DNA from: Xylanimonas cellulosilytica
GTDB taxonomy: Bacteria; Actinomycetota; Actinomycetes; Actinomycetales; Actinomycetaceae
DNA length: 64,000 bases
NCBI GenBank assembly: GCA_001072465.1
Contig: JVKM01000024.1
Span: 1 to 64,000 of the forward strand
Reading direction: 5' to 3'
Positions 1 through 6,858 of the stretch are shown piece by piece. The translations under genes and the position numbers were made by a program. Every line of letters begins with the position of its first letter. The first letter of the stretch is position 1. A model generated the notes under the pieces. It ran no database searches. It worked only from the letters and a program-made list of their open reading frames with translations, and was not told the origin of the DNA.

Positions 1-48
1 TGGCCTGGTCTGGTTTTGTGGACCGGGTGTTTTGAGGGTTGTTGGTTG

Positions 49-900
49 TTATTGGTGGTGTTGTGCCCATTGGCGCGCGTATTGGTTGGGTGAGAGCCAG
101 TCCAGCGCGCTGTGGGGGTGCTCTTCATTGTAGCGCTGGGACCAAGCACCGATCAGGGCGCGCGCATGGTCAAGCCCTTCGAACATGTTGTCCTCCAGGA
201 GTTCATCACGCATCCGGTTGTGCAAGGACTCCACGAACCCGTTATGCCAGGGTTGGCCCGGCGGGATGAACGCTTGGAGCGTGTTGTGCTCGTTGGCCCA
301 GCGCCCCAAGGCGGCGGCGATGAATTCGGGCCCGTTATCGGCGCGCAGCACCTGGGGTGCCCCATGGGTTAGGGCAGCCAGGTCAAGCATTTCGATCACG
401 TCGGCGGCTCCCATGCGCCGCTCGACGCGGAAAGCCAGGTGCTGGCGCGTGAACTCATCGATGAGGTTACAGACCTTGAACACGCGCCCCCTCCAATCCG
501 AATCGAACTGGAAATCAATGGCCCACACCTGCCCCGGCGTACTAGCCTTGACCAGGCGCTGGAGGCGCGGCGCAGTGCGGGGCTTGGGGGCTTTGCGCGG
601 GCGCACGCGCAGTCCTTCGGTGCGCCACAAGCGCCGGAACGTATCACGCCCCACGACAACGCCCTCACTCTTGGCCCGCGCCCAGGCGCGTTTATAGCCC
701 CAGCGTCGATGCGTGGCGGCAAAATCGTTCATCCACTGGCGCACAGGCCCATGATCACGCAGCGTTTTCGCCCCGCCCGCCGCGCGGGCCCGGCAATACG
801 CTGACCGGGACAGCCCGGCAACGCGGCATGCAAGGCGCTGAGAAAACCCCTGGCCAACCAGGTAGCTCACAGCCTCGTGCCTGCGCGCCGGGCTTAGAAG
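49..900 (-). CDS. IS3-family transposase OrfB (DDE integrase domain)
   Basis: The first stand-alone start codon is a GTG at 870 (273 aa), but the frame is open upstream and reads LLSPARR from about 900, the usual start of OrfB in an OrfAB fusion. It is therefore probably made by -1 frameshifting. The rve/DDE core is complete: first Asp in WAIDFQFD, second in RADNGPEF, Glu in GFVESLHNRMRDE, with the expected D-35-E spacing, followed by the YNEEHPHSALDWLSPNQY tail. It carries out strand transfer of the element. Confidence 0.9.
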   Translation of the reverse strand, partial: LLSPARRHEAVSYLVGQGFSQRLACRVAGLSRSAYCRARAAGGAKTLRDHGPVRQWMNDFAATHRRWGYKRAWARAKSEGVVVGRDTFRRLWRTEGLRVRPRKAPKPRTAPRLQRLVKASTPGQVWAIDFQFDSDWRGRVFKVCNLIDEFTRQHLAFRVERRMGAADVIEMLDLAALTHGAPQVLRADNGPEFIAAALGRWANEHNTLQAFIPPGQPWHNGFVESLHNRMRDELLEDNMFEGLDHARALIGAWSQRYNEEHPHSALDWLSPNQYARQWAQHHQ

Positions 901-1181
901 TTTCCCTCCGCCAGCTCTCGCAACGCTGCCTTTTCTAGCTCTGCTTGGCCCAGCAACTGTTTGAGGCGCGCGTTTTGCTCACGCAACTCACGCAGTTCCT
1001 TGGCCTCACTACGATTCATTGACCCATAACGCTGACGCCACCGGCACAACGTCGCCTCACTGATACCCAGCACGCGGCAGGCCTGGGCCGTACTCATGCC
1101 CTCACCTCGCAACGCCTCGGCCTTCTCCAGCTTCACGACAATCTGCTCAGGCGTGTGCTTCGAGAACTTCCTCATGGTCAT
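894..1181 (-). CDS. IS3-family transposase OrfA (HTH subunit)
   Basis: 95 aa. The N-terminal half is a helix-turn-helix of the Tnp_1/OrfA type (EQIVVKLEKAEAL, then QACRVLGISEATLCRW). The C-terminal half is a leucine-zipper-like heptad stretch (ELRELREQNARLKQLL) used for multimerisation. OrfA binds the element ends and is also the N-terminal part of the OrfAB fusion transposase. It ends in EGNF-stop inside a slippery sequence, so a fraction of ribosomes should pass into orfB. No strong ribosome-binding site is visible, and the third codon is an alternative ATG. Confidence 0.88.
   Translation of the reverse strand: MTMRKFSKHTPEQIVVKLEKAEALRGEGMSTAQACRVLGISEATLCRWRQRYGSMNRSEAKELRELREQNARLKQLLGQAELEKAALRELAEGNF
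900..906 (-). promoter_or_regulatory. programmed -1 frameshift heptamer (orfA/orfB)
   Basis: On the minus strand the orfA codons GGA AAC are preceded by G, giving GGGAAAC, a canonical X XXY YYZ slippery heptamer. Slipping by -1 moves translation into GGG AAA CTT, the frame that opens orfB. The orfA stop codon lies six bases further on. This is the expected mechanism for making the IS3 OrfAB transposase. Confidence 0.75.
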
Positions 1182-1318
1182 CCATTCTGCCCGGCCACAA
1201 GCAGCCGGGACTACTCAGAACAACCCTCTCAAAACAAACGGTCCGAAAAACCCAGACCCCTCCACAGCTCCATAACAGCTCCAACGAGCCTCCAGCCGAT
1301 CCACAGCTAACAGTGCTG

Positions 1319-1409
1319 CACCAGTTAAGGAGCATTACACCAGTTAGGGAGCATTACACCACCTCCGAGCTGGTGTAATACCCCGCTAAGTGGTGTAACA
1401 CCACTTAGC
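1319..1409. repeat. 19-bp direct repeats plus two palindromes next to the IS
   Basis: Two 19-bp units starting CACCAGTTA occur back to back at 1319-1337 and 1338-1356, differing at one base. They run into an inverted repeat, ATTACACCA (1353-1361) with TGGTGTAAT (1371-1379), and then a perfect 25-bp palindrome at 1385-1409 with 12-bp arms (GCTAAGTGGTGT) around one central base. All share a GGTGTAA/TTACACC core, which suggests a cluster of protein-binding sites or a stable hairpin. Function unknown. Confidence 0.65.
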
Positions 1410-1747
1410 AACAAGTAGCAGCGCGGAGAGATACCTCGACTCTCCAGTTGAAACACGAGGCAAGCAGATCAGTGGCGACCGAAAAGACGACTCACAACCG
1501 AGAAACACACGCCGGCGACGAGGCTGCTGACAGCAGCACTCATTAGCCACAAGATCACTCATCACCGGCACACTAAATACCGAAGTTCAGAGGAGAATCC
1601 ACCAAGTTACGCAACCCTAATCCGGAGAGCTCGTACGAGGTTTCCCCCAGCTTTTATTCAGACTCTCTTTTTTGAACGACAATCAGCCCACTAGTTTCAA
1701 AACTGGTATTAAGAAATCAAGGAATCGCACACTCATGACACCCAGAG
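1410..1747. other. intergenic, no supported gene
   Basis: About 340 bases of noticeably lower GC than the core genome between the repeat block and the membrane-protein gene. Only short ORFs without recognisable domains or ribosome-binding sites occur. It lies downstream of the leftward membrane-protein gene and carries a short T-run but no convincing terminator hairpin. Confidence 0.5.
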
Positions 1748-2476
1748 TCAAGACACATCCGAAAACTTGGGCATTTTATTAACGCGGGGCAGAACAAAGT
1801 AACTCAACAAGGCGAGCACACCGAGGGTAGCCGCAAACGAGAAGGCAACATTATACAAGGGAACTAAATCAGCAAATTTGCTACCACTCTCTTCACAAGC
1901 CTTCTGAACACACCCCTCTGCGCAAGCCTTCTGAACACACCCCTCTGCGCAAGCCTTCTGAACACACCCCCACACCAAGGCATACGAATCAATCATCCTC
2001 GGAAGAAGAAGACCAATCACACCAAGACACGCAAACGTAACATACGAGAACTCTTTTTCCCTCCCCGAACTACCAAGTAGATAAATTTGCAGTGAAACAG
2101 ACACGATAAAGATTACAAAAGTTATCATTGGCTCAATTAGCGAAACACTTCCACTCAATTCACCAACGGCTATAACTAGCGAATCCTTCGGCATGATATA
2201 CAAAAAGAAAACTAGAGCACCAAGAACAAATGCAAGATAAGCAACTCTTAAGTAATACACTCCTTTCATGCCGTTAATCGAGCAGAGAACATAAGCAAGG
2301 ACCGACAAAAGCAGCACAACAAGCACGAACAACCCCGAGAGCCCATCGCGCCACCACCAGTCATATACACACAACCCCACAGCAGCCGTAAGCAGAAGAT
2401 TCGCACTCACATTGAAGACTCTTTTCCAAGTCTTCGATGACTCAATCACCTTGATATCCATAGCATCATCATACAA
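1748..2476 (-). CDS. multi-pass membrane protein of unknown function with a Cys-rich tandem repeat
   Basis: 242 aa, not recognised as a known family. Six to seven hydrophobic segments are visible (for example LLLTAAVGLCVYDWW, FVLVVLLLSVLAYVL, AYLAFVLGALVFFLYIM, MITFVIFIVSVSLQIYLL, FACLGVIGLLLP, FAATLGVLALLSYFVL). Between the last two segments is a nine-residue repeat, CVQKACAEG, present almost three times and probably exposed on one side of the membrane. Base composition is AT-richer than the neighbours, which suggests recent acquisition. The start is uncertain (no clear ribosome-binding site; Met6 is an alternative). Confidence 0.6.
   Translation of the reverse strand: MYDDAMDIKVIESSKTWKRVFNVSANLLLTAAVGLCVYDWWWRDGLSGLFVLVVLLLSVLAYVLCSINGMKGVYYLRVAYLAFVLGALVFFLYIMPKDSLVIAVGELSGSVSLIEPMITFVIFIVSVSLQIYLLGSSGREKEFSYVTFACLGVIGLLLPRMIDSYALVWGCVQKACAEGCVQKACAEGCVQKACEESGSKFADLVPLYNVAFSFAATLGVLALLSYFVLPRVNKMPKFSDVS
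1894..1970. repeat. 27-bp in-frame tandem repeat, nearly three copies
   Basis: Units at 1894-1920, 1921-1947 and 1948-1970 (partial) share cgcaagccttctgaacacac and are identical except at the first bases. The period is nine codons, so copy-number change would keep the reading frame and vary the number of CVQKACAEG blocks in the membrane protein. Confidence 0.9.
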
Positions 2477-2553
2477 AACAAATCAACTTGACACAATGCT
2501 TTTAATCCCCTGAATTGTCGAAAATGCCAGCATTACACTTGTTCTCCAAGTAG

Positions 2554-3645
2554 CTACCGCCCCACGTCGGGCAGATTCGCCTGCACAAGAACGGGGTTCA
2601 AACGCACCCACGCCACCGCCAGCTCCGTGATGTCGTCGACGGCCTGGTGGGACATCGAACGAGACTTGAGGGAGGCGACGGCAGCCTCGGCGCGGGCGAC
2701 AGAGTCGGGCGGCATCGGCAGGCCTGAACGCACGACACTCAGATACTGGTCCAGCAGTTTCCCAAAAGAGCGATCCCAGTTGATTCCGCCGTTGTCGTAC
2801 ACCTCGTAGCCGACGCGCCCCGCAATGCGAATGACCTCGCCCTGCAGCGTCTGACACTGGCCACTGTCGGGCACAAGAAGATCCCACAGTTCCCCGTGCT
2901 GGCGCAGAGCGGGCACGGACGGATCCAGCTCCAGCCGCTCCCCCACAACAGGCGCGCGCTGAGCCTCGCGCTGCTCCACCCCGAACAGGGCGCACAGCTC
3001 CGACAACGCGGCCGAGGCCTCGTCGACCCGCGACTGCGAAAGATGATCCGGCAGCCCGTGCGTGACGAACGTGCAGCGCATCCGATCCATCGACCGCAAC
3101 GCCACGGGTACGCGCTCGCCGACAGGTGCGCCGAGCGACAGGAGCAGGCGCATGACTGGCAGCGCGCGCGGGGCGTCGAACAGGGACTCCTGGCGCAGCG
3201 CGTACTCCATCAGCGTCGACTTCCCATGGACCCGCGAATCAGCGACAACCCGCGGATCCGCGCCCCACGCAATCATCCGCGACACGTCGGCGAGAGGAAA
3301 ACGCTCGACGACGCCGAACAGCGCCGTCTGGTCGGAGGTATCGCGCGCATTGATGTCGCCTCCGCGAGCGATCAGCATCGGAATCTGGTCGAGGCATCGC
3401 GACCGAACGCGCGCGTGAATCGGAGTGCGCTGATACCAGTCGCGCGAGTTGATGTCCTCACCCCGCGCGAGTAGGAAGTCCGTGATCTCCTCGGAGGCTG
3501 GAAAGTGCATGAGCCTCGGCTCATAGGCGGATCCCCGCAGATACGCGCCGACTTCGCAGCGCTCGACCGCGCGCGCGACGGCCTCGACGTCCCCGGATGC
3601 GATGATTTGCTCGATGTCCGCGGGCAGGGTCTTGCGCAGGCGCAT
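2554..3645 (-). CDS. ankyrin-repeat protein
   Basis: 363 aa. The first half carries ankyrin-type repeats: ITDFLLARGEDINSRDWYQRTPIH, IPMLIARGGDINARDTSDQTALF, VSRMIAWGADPRVVADSRVHGKSTLMEYA, VMRLLLSLGAPVG. The C-terminal half is helical with no recognised domain. There is no signal peptide or membrane segment, so it should be cytoplasmic. Ankyrin repeats bind proteins; in accessory regions like this one such proteins are sometimes immunity or effector-partner proteins, but no partner is visible. An AGAGGAG ribosome-binding site precedes the ATG. Confidence 0.7.
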   Translation of the reverse strand: MRLRKTLPADIEQIIASGDVEAVARAVERCEVGAYLRGSAYEPRLMHFPASEEITDFLLARGEDINSRDWYQRTPIHARVRSRCLDQIPMLIARGGDINARDTSDQTALFGVVERFPLADVSRMIAWGADPRVVADSRVHGKSTLMEYALRQESLFDAPRALPVMRLLLSLGAPVGERVPVALRSMDRMRCTFVTHGLPDHLSQSRVDEASAALSELCALFGVEQREAQRAPVVGERLELDPSVPALRQHGELWDLLVPDSGQCQTLQGEVIRIAGRVGYEVYDNGGINWDRSFGKLLDQYLSVVRSGLPMPPDSVARAEAAVASLKSRSMSHQAVDDITELAVAWVRLNPVLVQANLPDVGR

Positions 3646-3690
3646 GCCTACTCTCCTCTCTGAGTTCCTGGGGCCAGCCTCACCGCGCGC

Positions 3691-4680
3691 CTACTCCCCC
3701 TCAGACACCCCGACACCGTGCTTCGCGCGCTCCGTGAGGACGCGCTCGACGACGCGCGGCAGGCGGGTGGGGGTGTCGCGGTGGCGGGTCATGGTGAGGA
3801 ACAGGCGGATGCGAGTCAGCGGCGAAACGCGCACAGATTCGGGCCAGCGCGTGGCCACGTACTGCACGGCGTCGGCGACCTCGAGGCGCCGCGTCGAGTT
3901 GCCGACGCGCACCCACAGCTCGGCCTCACCCTTACCCTTGGGACCCTTGAGGTACACGGGGCGCGTAGACGGCGGGATGGTCACCCGGCACACCTCCTGG
4001 GGTCCGTAGCCCTCCTGGGGGTCCGAGGCCTCGGCAAAGTCGAGGAGGGGCAGCGCGGCCGCGTTGGTGCCCAGGCGCTGGCCCCACAGGTCGCGGATCC
4101 ACAGCTCGAAGCGGTCGGCGTCCGGTGTCTTGAGGGTCGCATAGTCGGGGCCCAGACCAATGAGGCGCCCGTCGTCGTCCACGCCGATGAGGAGGGTGCC
4201 GCCGCCGGAGTTCATGAACGCGGCGACCGTCTTCGCGATGACGGTTTCCATGGCGTCGTCGCGCTTGCTGGCGCGCATGTTCCAGCGGGCGCTGGATTTG
4301 AATTCGAGGGAGTCGGATTCGCCGCGCTTGGCGACCTCGGCGATGGGCTCGAGGCCGGGGCGCGGGTGCAAATACGCGACGATCAGGGAGACGATGACGA
4401 CCACGACGAGGGCCACCGCCGCGGCCACGCCGATCATCGCGGGGCGCCACATGTCGGAGGAGGAGAAGATCCAGCCTGCGACCAGGAGGCCGCCCCACAG
4501 GCCCCCGAGTCCGGTGAGGGTCGCCGAGGCCGTGGACATCGTCATGCGCGAGGCCAGGAGGCGGCGCACGACCATGCCGATCACCCAGGCGATCACGAGC
4601 AGCAGGACCTGAATGCCAATCCAGCGCAGCAGGTCGGGGTTCTGGGGTGTGGCCCCAAAGCGAGGTCCCTCGGCGGTCAT
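3691..4680 (-). CDS. membrane-anchored AlbA_2 (Schlafen-like) domain protein
   Basis: 329 aa. Two to three N-terminal transmembrane helices (about residues 20-110: IQVLLLVIAWVIGMVV, LTGLGGLWGGLLVAGWIF, AAAVALVVVVIVSLIVAYL) are followed by an AlbA_2 domain at about 120-230: ESDSLEFKSSARWNMR, then IAKTVAAFMNSGGGTLLIGVDDDGRLIGL. AlbA_2/Schlafen-type domains bind nucleic acids or nucleotides and are often annotated as putative DNA-binding or ATP-binding. Membrane fusions of this kind are known, but their role is not established. A GAGGAGCG ribosome-binding site fits the ATG. The neighbouring genes give no functional clue. Confidence 0.7.
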   Translation of the reverse strand: MTAEGPRFGATPQNPDLLRWIGIQVLLLVIAWVIGMVVRRLLASRMTMSTASATLTGLGGLWGGLLVAGWIFSSSDMWRPAMIGVAAAVALVVVVIVSLIVAYLHPRPGLEPIAEVAKRGESDSLEFKSSARWNMRASKRDDAMETVIAKTVAAFMNSGGGTLLIGVDDDGRLIGLGPDYATLKTPDADRFELWIRDLWGQRLGTNAAALPLLDFAEASDPQEGYGPQEVCRVTIPPSTRPVYLKGPKGKGEAELWVRVGNSTRRLEVADAVQYVATRWPESVRVSPLTRIRLFLTMTRHRDTPTRLPRVVERVLTERAKHGVGVSEGE

Positions 4681-4765
4681 CTGCGCTCCTCACACAACGA
4701 GTCGGCGGTGGGTCGGATACCAAAATCCTATCCCACCGCCGACTGGCGCTCAGCGGGTCATGCGC

Positions 4766-5578
4766 TCAGCGCAAGGACGTGTGCTTCTCGATTGAACGGG
4801 AGGCCCACACGCCAAGGATCAGGGCGAACAGGGGCACGAGGACATAGGAGCCGATGCCGATGACGTTCGGCTGGCCCTCGGTTCCCATCGTCGCCCGGTA
4901 CGAGGTCCACATGATCTCGGTGGAGAAGTGTCCGTCGGTCGTGACGGACAGTGGAAGGAAGAACGTGCCAACCGTGGAAAGCACCTGGTTCACGATGTAC
5001 AGCAGGACGAAACCGATGATGGGCGCGCCGAAGCCGAGGTGGTTGAAGCGTCCTTCAGCGCCGATCGTCATGGCGGCGCAGGCCTGTACGACCCAGGACA
5101 TCGACAGGATGACCTGAACGGCGATCATGAGGGCCACGGTGGAGGTGGGAACTCCGGCCACGAGCGAACGCGGTCCGGCCGTGTACTCCGCGAGGCTGAT
5201 ACCGTCGCTCCACGCGGCGGCCGAAGCGACGGCGAGGATTCCGCCGACTGCCAGGGCGAGGGCCAGGAGGCACTCGATCATGATGCGAGTGTTCTTCGCC
5301 CAAAAGATGACCTTTCCGGAGACGGGCAGGCTCATCGTGAAGTAGCCGCGCTGCCCGTAGAGGGTCTTCCAGTAGTCGGCCAGGGCCGCGATCGCGCAGG
5401 CGACCGGCGTGAGCGCACACAGGGCGTAGGCGAGGACAGCAGTGGAGCCGCTGATCCCCGGCAGCCCCGCGGCGACGATTCCCGACGCGACGGCAATAGT
5501 GACGATGAACGCCCCGAAGGAGCGCGCGTCCGCGCGGTAGCGCGAGCGGATCTCGTAGGCAAGCAGTTTGGTGAACAT
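4766..5578 (-). CDS. ABC transporter permease (ABC-2-like membrane subunit)
   Basis: 270 aa with six hydrophobic segments (for example FIVTIAVASGIVAAGL, CLLALALAVGGILAVA, VALMIAVQVILSMSWVVQA, FGAPIIGFVLLYIVNQVL, YVLVPLFALILGVW). Its ATG overlaps the stop codon of the upstream ATPase gene (TGATG), so the two are translationally coupled and should form one exporter. Substrate unknown. GntR-YtrA type regulators with such ABC pairs often respond to cell-envelope stress or antibiotics. Confidence 0.78.
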   Translation of the reverse strand: MFTKLLAYEIRSRYRADARSFGAFIVTIAVASGIVAAGLPGISGSTAVLAYALCALTPVACAIAALADYWKTLYGQRGYFTMSLPVSGKVIFWAKNTRIMIECLLALALAVGGILAVASAAAWSDGISLAEYTAGPRSLVAGVPTSTVALMIAVQVILSMSWVVQACAAMTIGAEGRFNHLGFGAPIIGFVLLYIVNQVLSTVGTFFLPLSVTTDGHFSTEIMWTSYRATMGTEGQPNVIGIGSYVLVPLFALILGVWASRSIEKHTSLR

Positions 5579-6306
5579 CAGCGGTACTCCTTCCGGAAGA
5601 TGGCGTCGAGGGAATCGCCGTGGGAGGCGCGCAGGTCGTCGGCGTCACCCTGCAGGAGGACCTGTCCTTCCTTCATGAAGAGCGCGTAGTCGACGAAGTG
5701 TTCGATGTCGGAGATGAGGTGGGTGGACATGATGAGCAGCGAGGCGGGGTCGAACTCGCGCAGGATGCCGTCGAGGATCACGTCGCGCGTGGCAGGGTCG
5801 ACGCCGCTGATGGGTTCGTCGAGGAGGAACACGCGGGCGCGCCGGGACATGACGAGGCTGATCTGGAGCTTCTCCCCCATGCCCTTGCTCATCTCGCCGA
5901 GGCGGCGGTCGGTGGGCAGTCCGAAGAAGTCGACCATGGAGGCCGCCTTGTCGGCGTCAAAGTCGGCGAAGAACGTGGAGTAGACGCGGATCGCATCCGC
6001 TGCCGTCCACTCGGTGTTCAGGAAGTCGGCGTCGGGCAGGTAGGAGACGATCTCCTTGGTGGCGACGCCGGGCGTGTGCCCGTCGATGGTGACGGTGCCC
6101 TCGTAGTCGGAGAGGACTCCGGCGAGGATCTTGAGCAGCGTGGTCTTGCCACAGCCGTTGGGGCCCATGAGGCCGACGATGTGCCCGGAGTCCAGGCTCA
6201 GGCTGTAGTCGCGCAGGGCTGGGGTCGCTCGGTAGTTCTTCGTCAGGCCGGTGACCTGGACGAGGCCGGGGACAGCCGCGCTCGCGCCTGTGGGTTGGGT
6301 GGTCAT
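5578..6306 (-). CDS. ABC transporter ATP-binding protein
   Basis: 242 aa. Walker A is GPNGCGKTT (about residues 45-53), the Q-loop region reads SYLPDADFL, the signature is the variant MSKGMGEKLQ in place of LSGGQ, Walker B plus catalytic Glu is VFLLDEPISGVD, and the switch His is in MSTHL. The open frame extends upstream through the gntR region, but the ATG at 6306 has an ideal AGGAGGA site in front and begins MTTQPTG. It lies 19 bp after gntR and overlaps the permease start, forming a three-gene operon. Confidence 0.88.
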   Translation of the reverse strand: MTTQPTGASAAVPGLVQVTGLTKNYRATPALRDYSLSLDSGHIVGLMGPNGCGKTTLLKILAGVLSDYEGTVTIDGHTPGVATKEIVSYLPDADFLNTEWTAADAIRVYSTFFADFDADKAASMVDFFGLPTDRRLGEMSKGMGEKLQISLVMSRRARVFLLDEPISGVDPATRDVILDGILREFDPASLLIMSTHLISDIEHFVDYALFMKEGQVLLQGDADDLRASHGDSLDAIFRKEYR

Positions 6307-6325
6307 GAGAGTATTTCCTCCTGGT

Positions 6326-6688
6326 TTACAGGTCCGCGTTCCAGCGTTCATCGACGAGGCCGTGGGCACCTTCAGCATCGACGCCGAGGGCTCGGCAGGC
6401 GCGGATGAAGGCATCTGCTGCGGCGCGCGCGTCCTCCTGGCGGAGGGCGTGGAGCGCCGTGTCGTCGGTGGCGACGTATCGTCCGGCCGTCCGCTTGGGG
6501 ACGGTGAGTCCTTCGTCGTCGAGGGCGGCGAGGGCTCGCTGGACGGTGTTGGGGTTGGTGCCGGCCTCGATGGCGAGGTCGCGGACGGAGGGGATCTTCT
6601 GGCCGGGCTTCCACGTGCCGTCGGTGATACGGGCGCGGAAGCTGTCGGCCAGCTGGATCCAGATGGGGCGGGTGTCATCGATGCGCAT
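6326..6688 (-). CDS. GntR-family transcriptional regulator, YtrA type
   Basis: 120 aa: a winged HTH (IWIQLADSFRARITDGTWKPGQKIPSVRDLAIEAGTNPNTVQRALAALDDEGL, residues about 9-70) followed by a short helical tail, the length typical of YtrA-subfamily GntR proteins that lack a large ligand domain. It is first in an operon with the ABC ATPase and permease and most likely represses it. Repeats in the promoter region directly upstream are its probable operator. An AGGAGGGA ribosome-binding site precedes the ATG. Confidence 0.87.
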   Translation of the reverse strand: MRIDDTRPIWIQLADSFRARITDGTWKPGQKIPSVRDLAIEAGTNPNTVQRALAALDDEGLTVPKRTAGRYVATDDTALHALRQEDARAAADAFIRACRALGVDAEGAHGLVDERWNADL

Positions 6689-6710
6689 CGACGTGTCCCT
6701 CCTGTCTTCC

Positions 6711-6768
6711 TGTATTAATACACTAATACAATGACACAGATACCTAACTGTGTCAACCCACTAATACA
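6711..6768 (-). promoter_or_regulatory. probable GntR operator/promoter region
   Basis: Upstream of gntR lies a perfect 12-bp palindrome TGTATTAATACA (6711-6722), an inverted repeat GACACAG (6733-6739) with CTGTGTC (6748-6754), and three copies of TAATACA (6716-6722, 6724-6730, 6762-6768). An AT-rich block with nested dyads in front of a GntR-ABC operon is what an autoregulatory operator would look like. Exact -35 and -10 assignments are uncertain because TATTAAT-like hexamers overlap. Confidence 0.6.
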
Positions 6769-6813
6769 GTTGGCTCACAGAGCGATACAACCAGACGCTC
6801 CCAAACAACAAGA

Positions 6814-6843
6814 GAGGCCCGGAACCTTGCGGTTCCGGGCCTC
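6814..6843 (-). terminator. terminator of glgP
   Basis: A perfect 13-bp stem (GAGGCCCGGAACC pairing with GGTTCCGGGCCTC) closes a four-base loop and is followed on the minus strand by a T-rich run (TCTTGTTGTTT). It lies 15 bp past the glgP stop codon. Confidence 0.9.
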
Positions 6844-6858
6844 CCCTACGCGAATACG

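Larger units (their letters stand above)
6..1260 (-). mobile_element. IS3-family insertion sequence
   Basis: A complete two-ORF element. The terminal inverted repeats lie at about 6-43 and 1220-1260; the right end, read in reverse complement, matches the left end over roughly 40 bp with a few mismatches and a 2-3 base gap, sharing GGTCTGG, GGACCG and TTTTGAG blocks. Inside are orfA (HTH) and orfB (DDE integrase core) on the minus strand, linked by a -1 frameshift signal. The outer left boundary touches the window edge, so a target-site duplication cannot be seen. Both ORFs are intact, so the copy may be active. Confidence 0.88.

Noticed and set aside
1386-1571. 61-aa leftward ORF in the IS-flanking gap
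   Set aside because: No ribosome-binding site, no recognisable sequence, and it begins outside any plausible promoter context.
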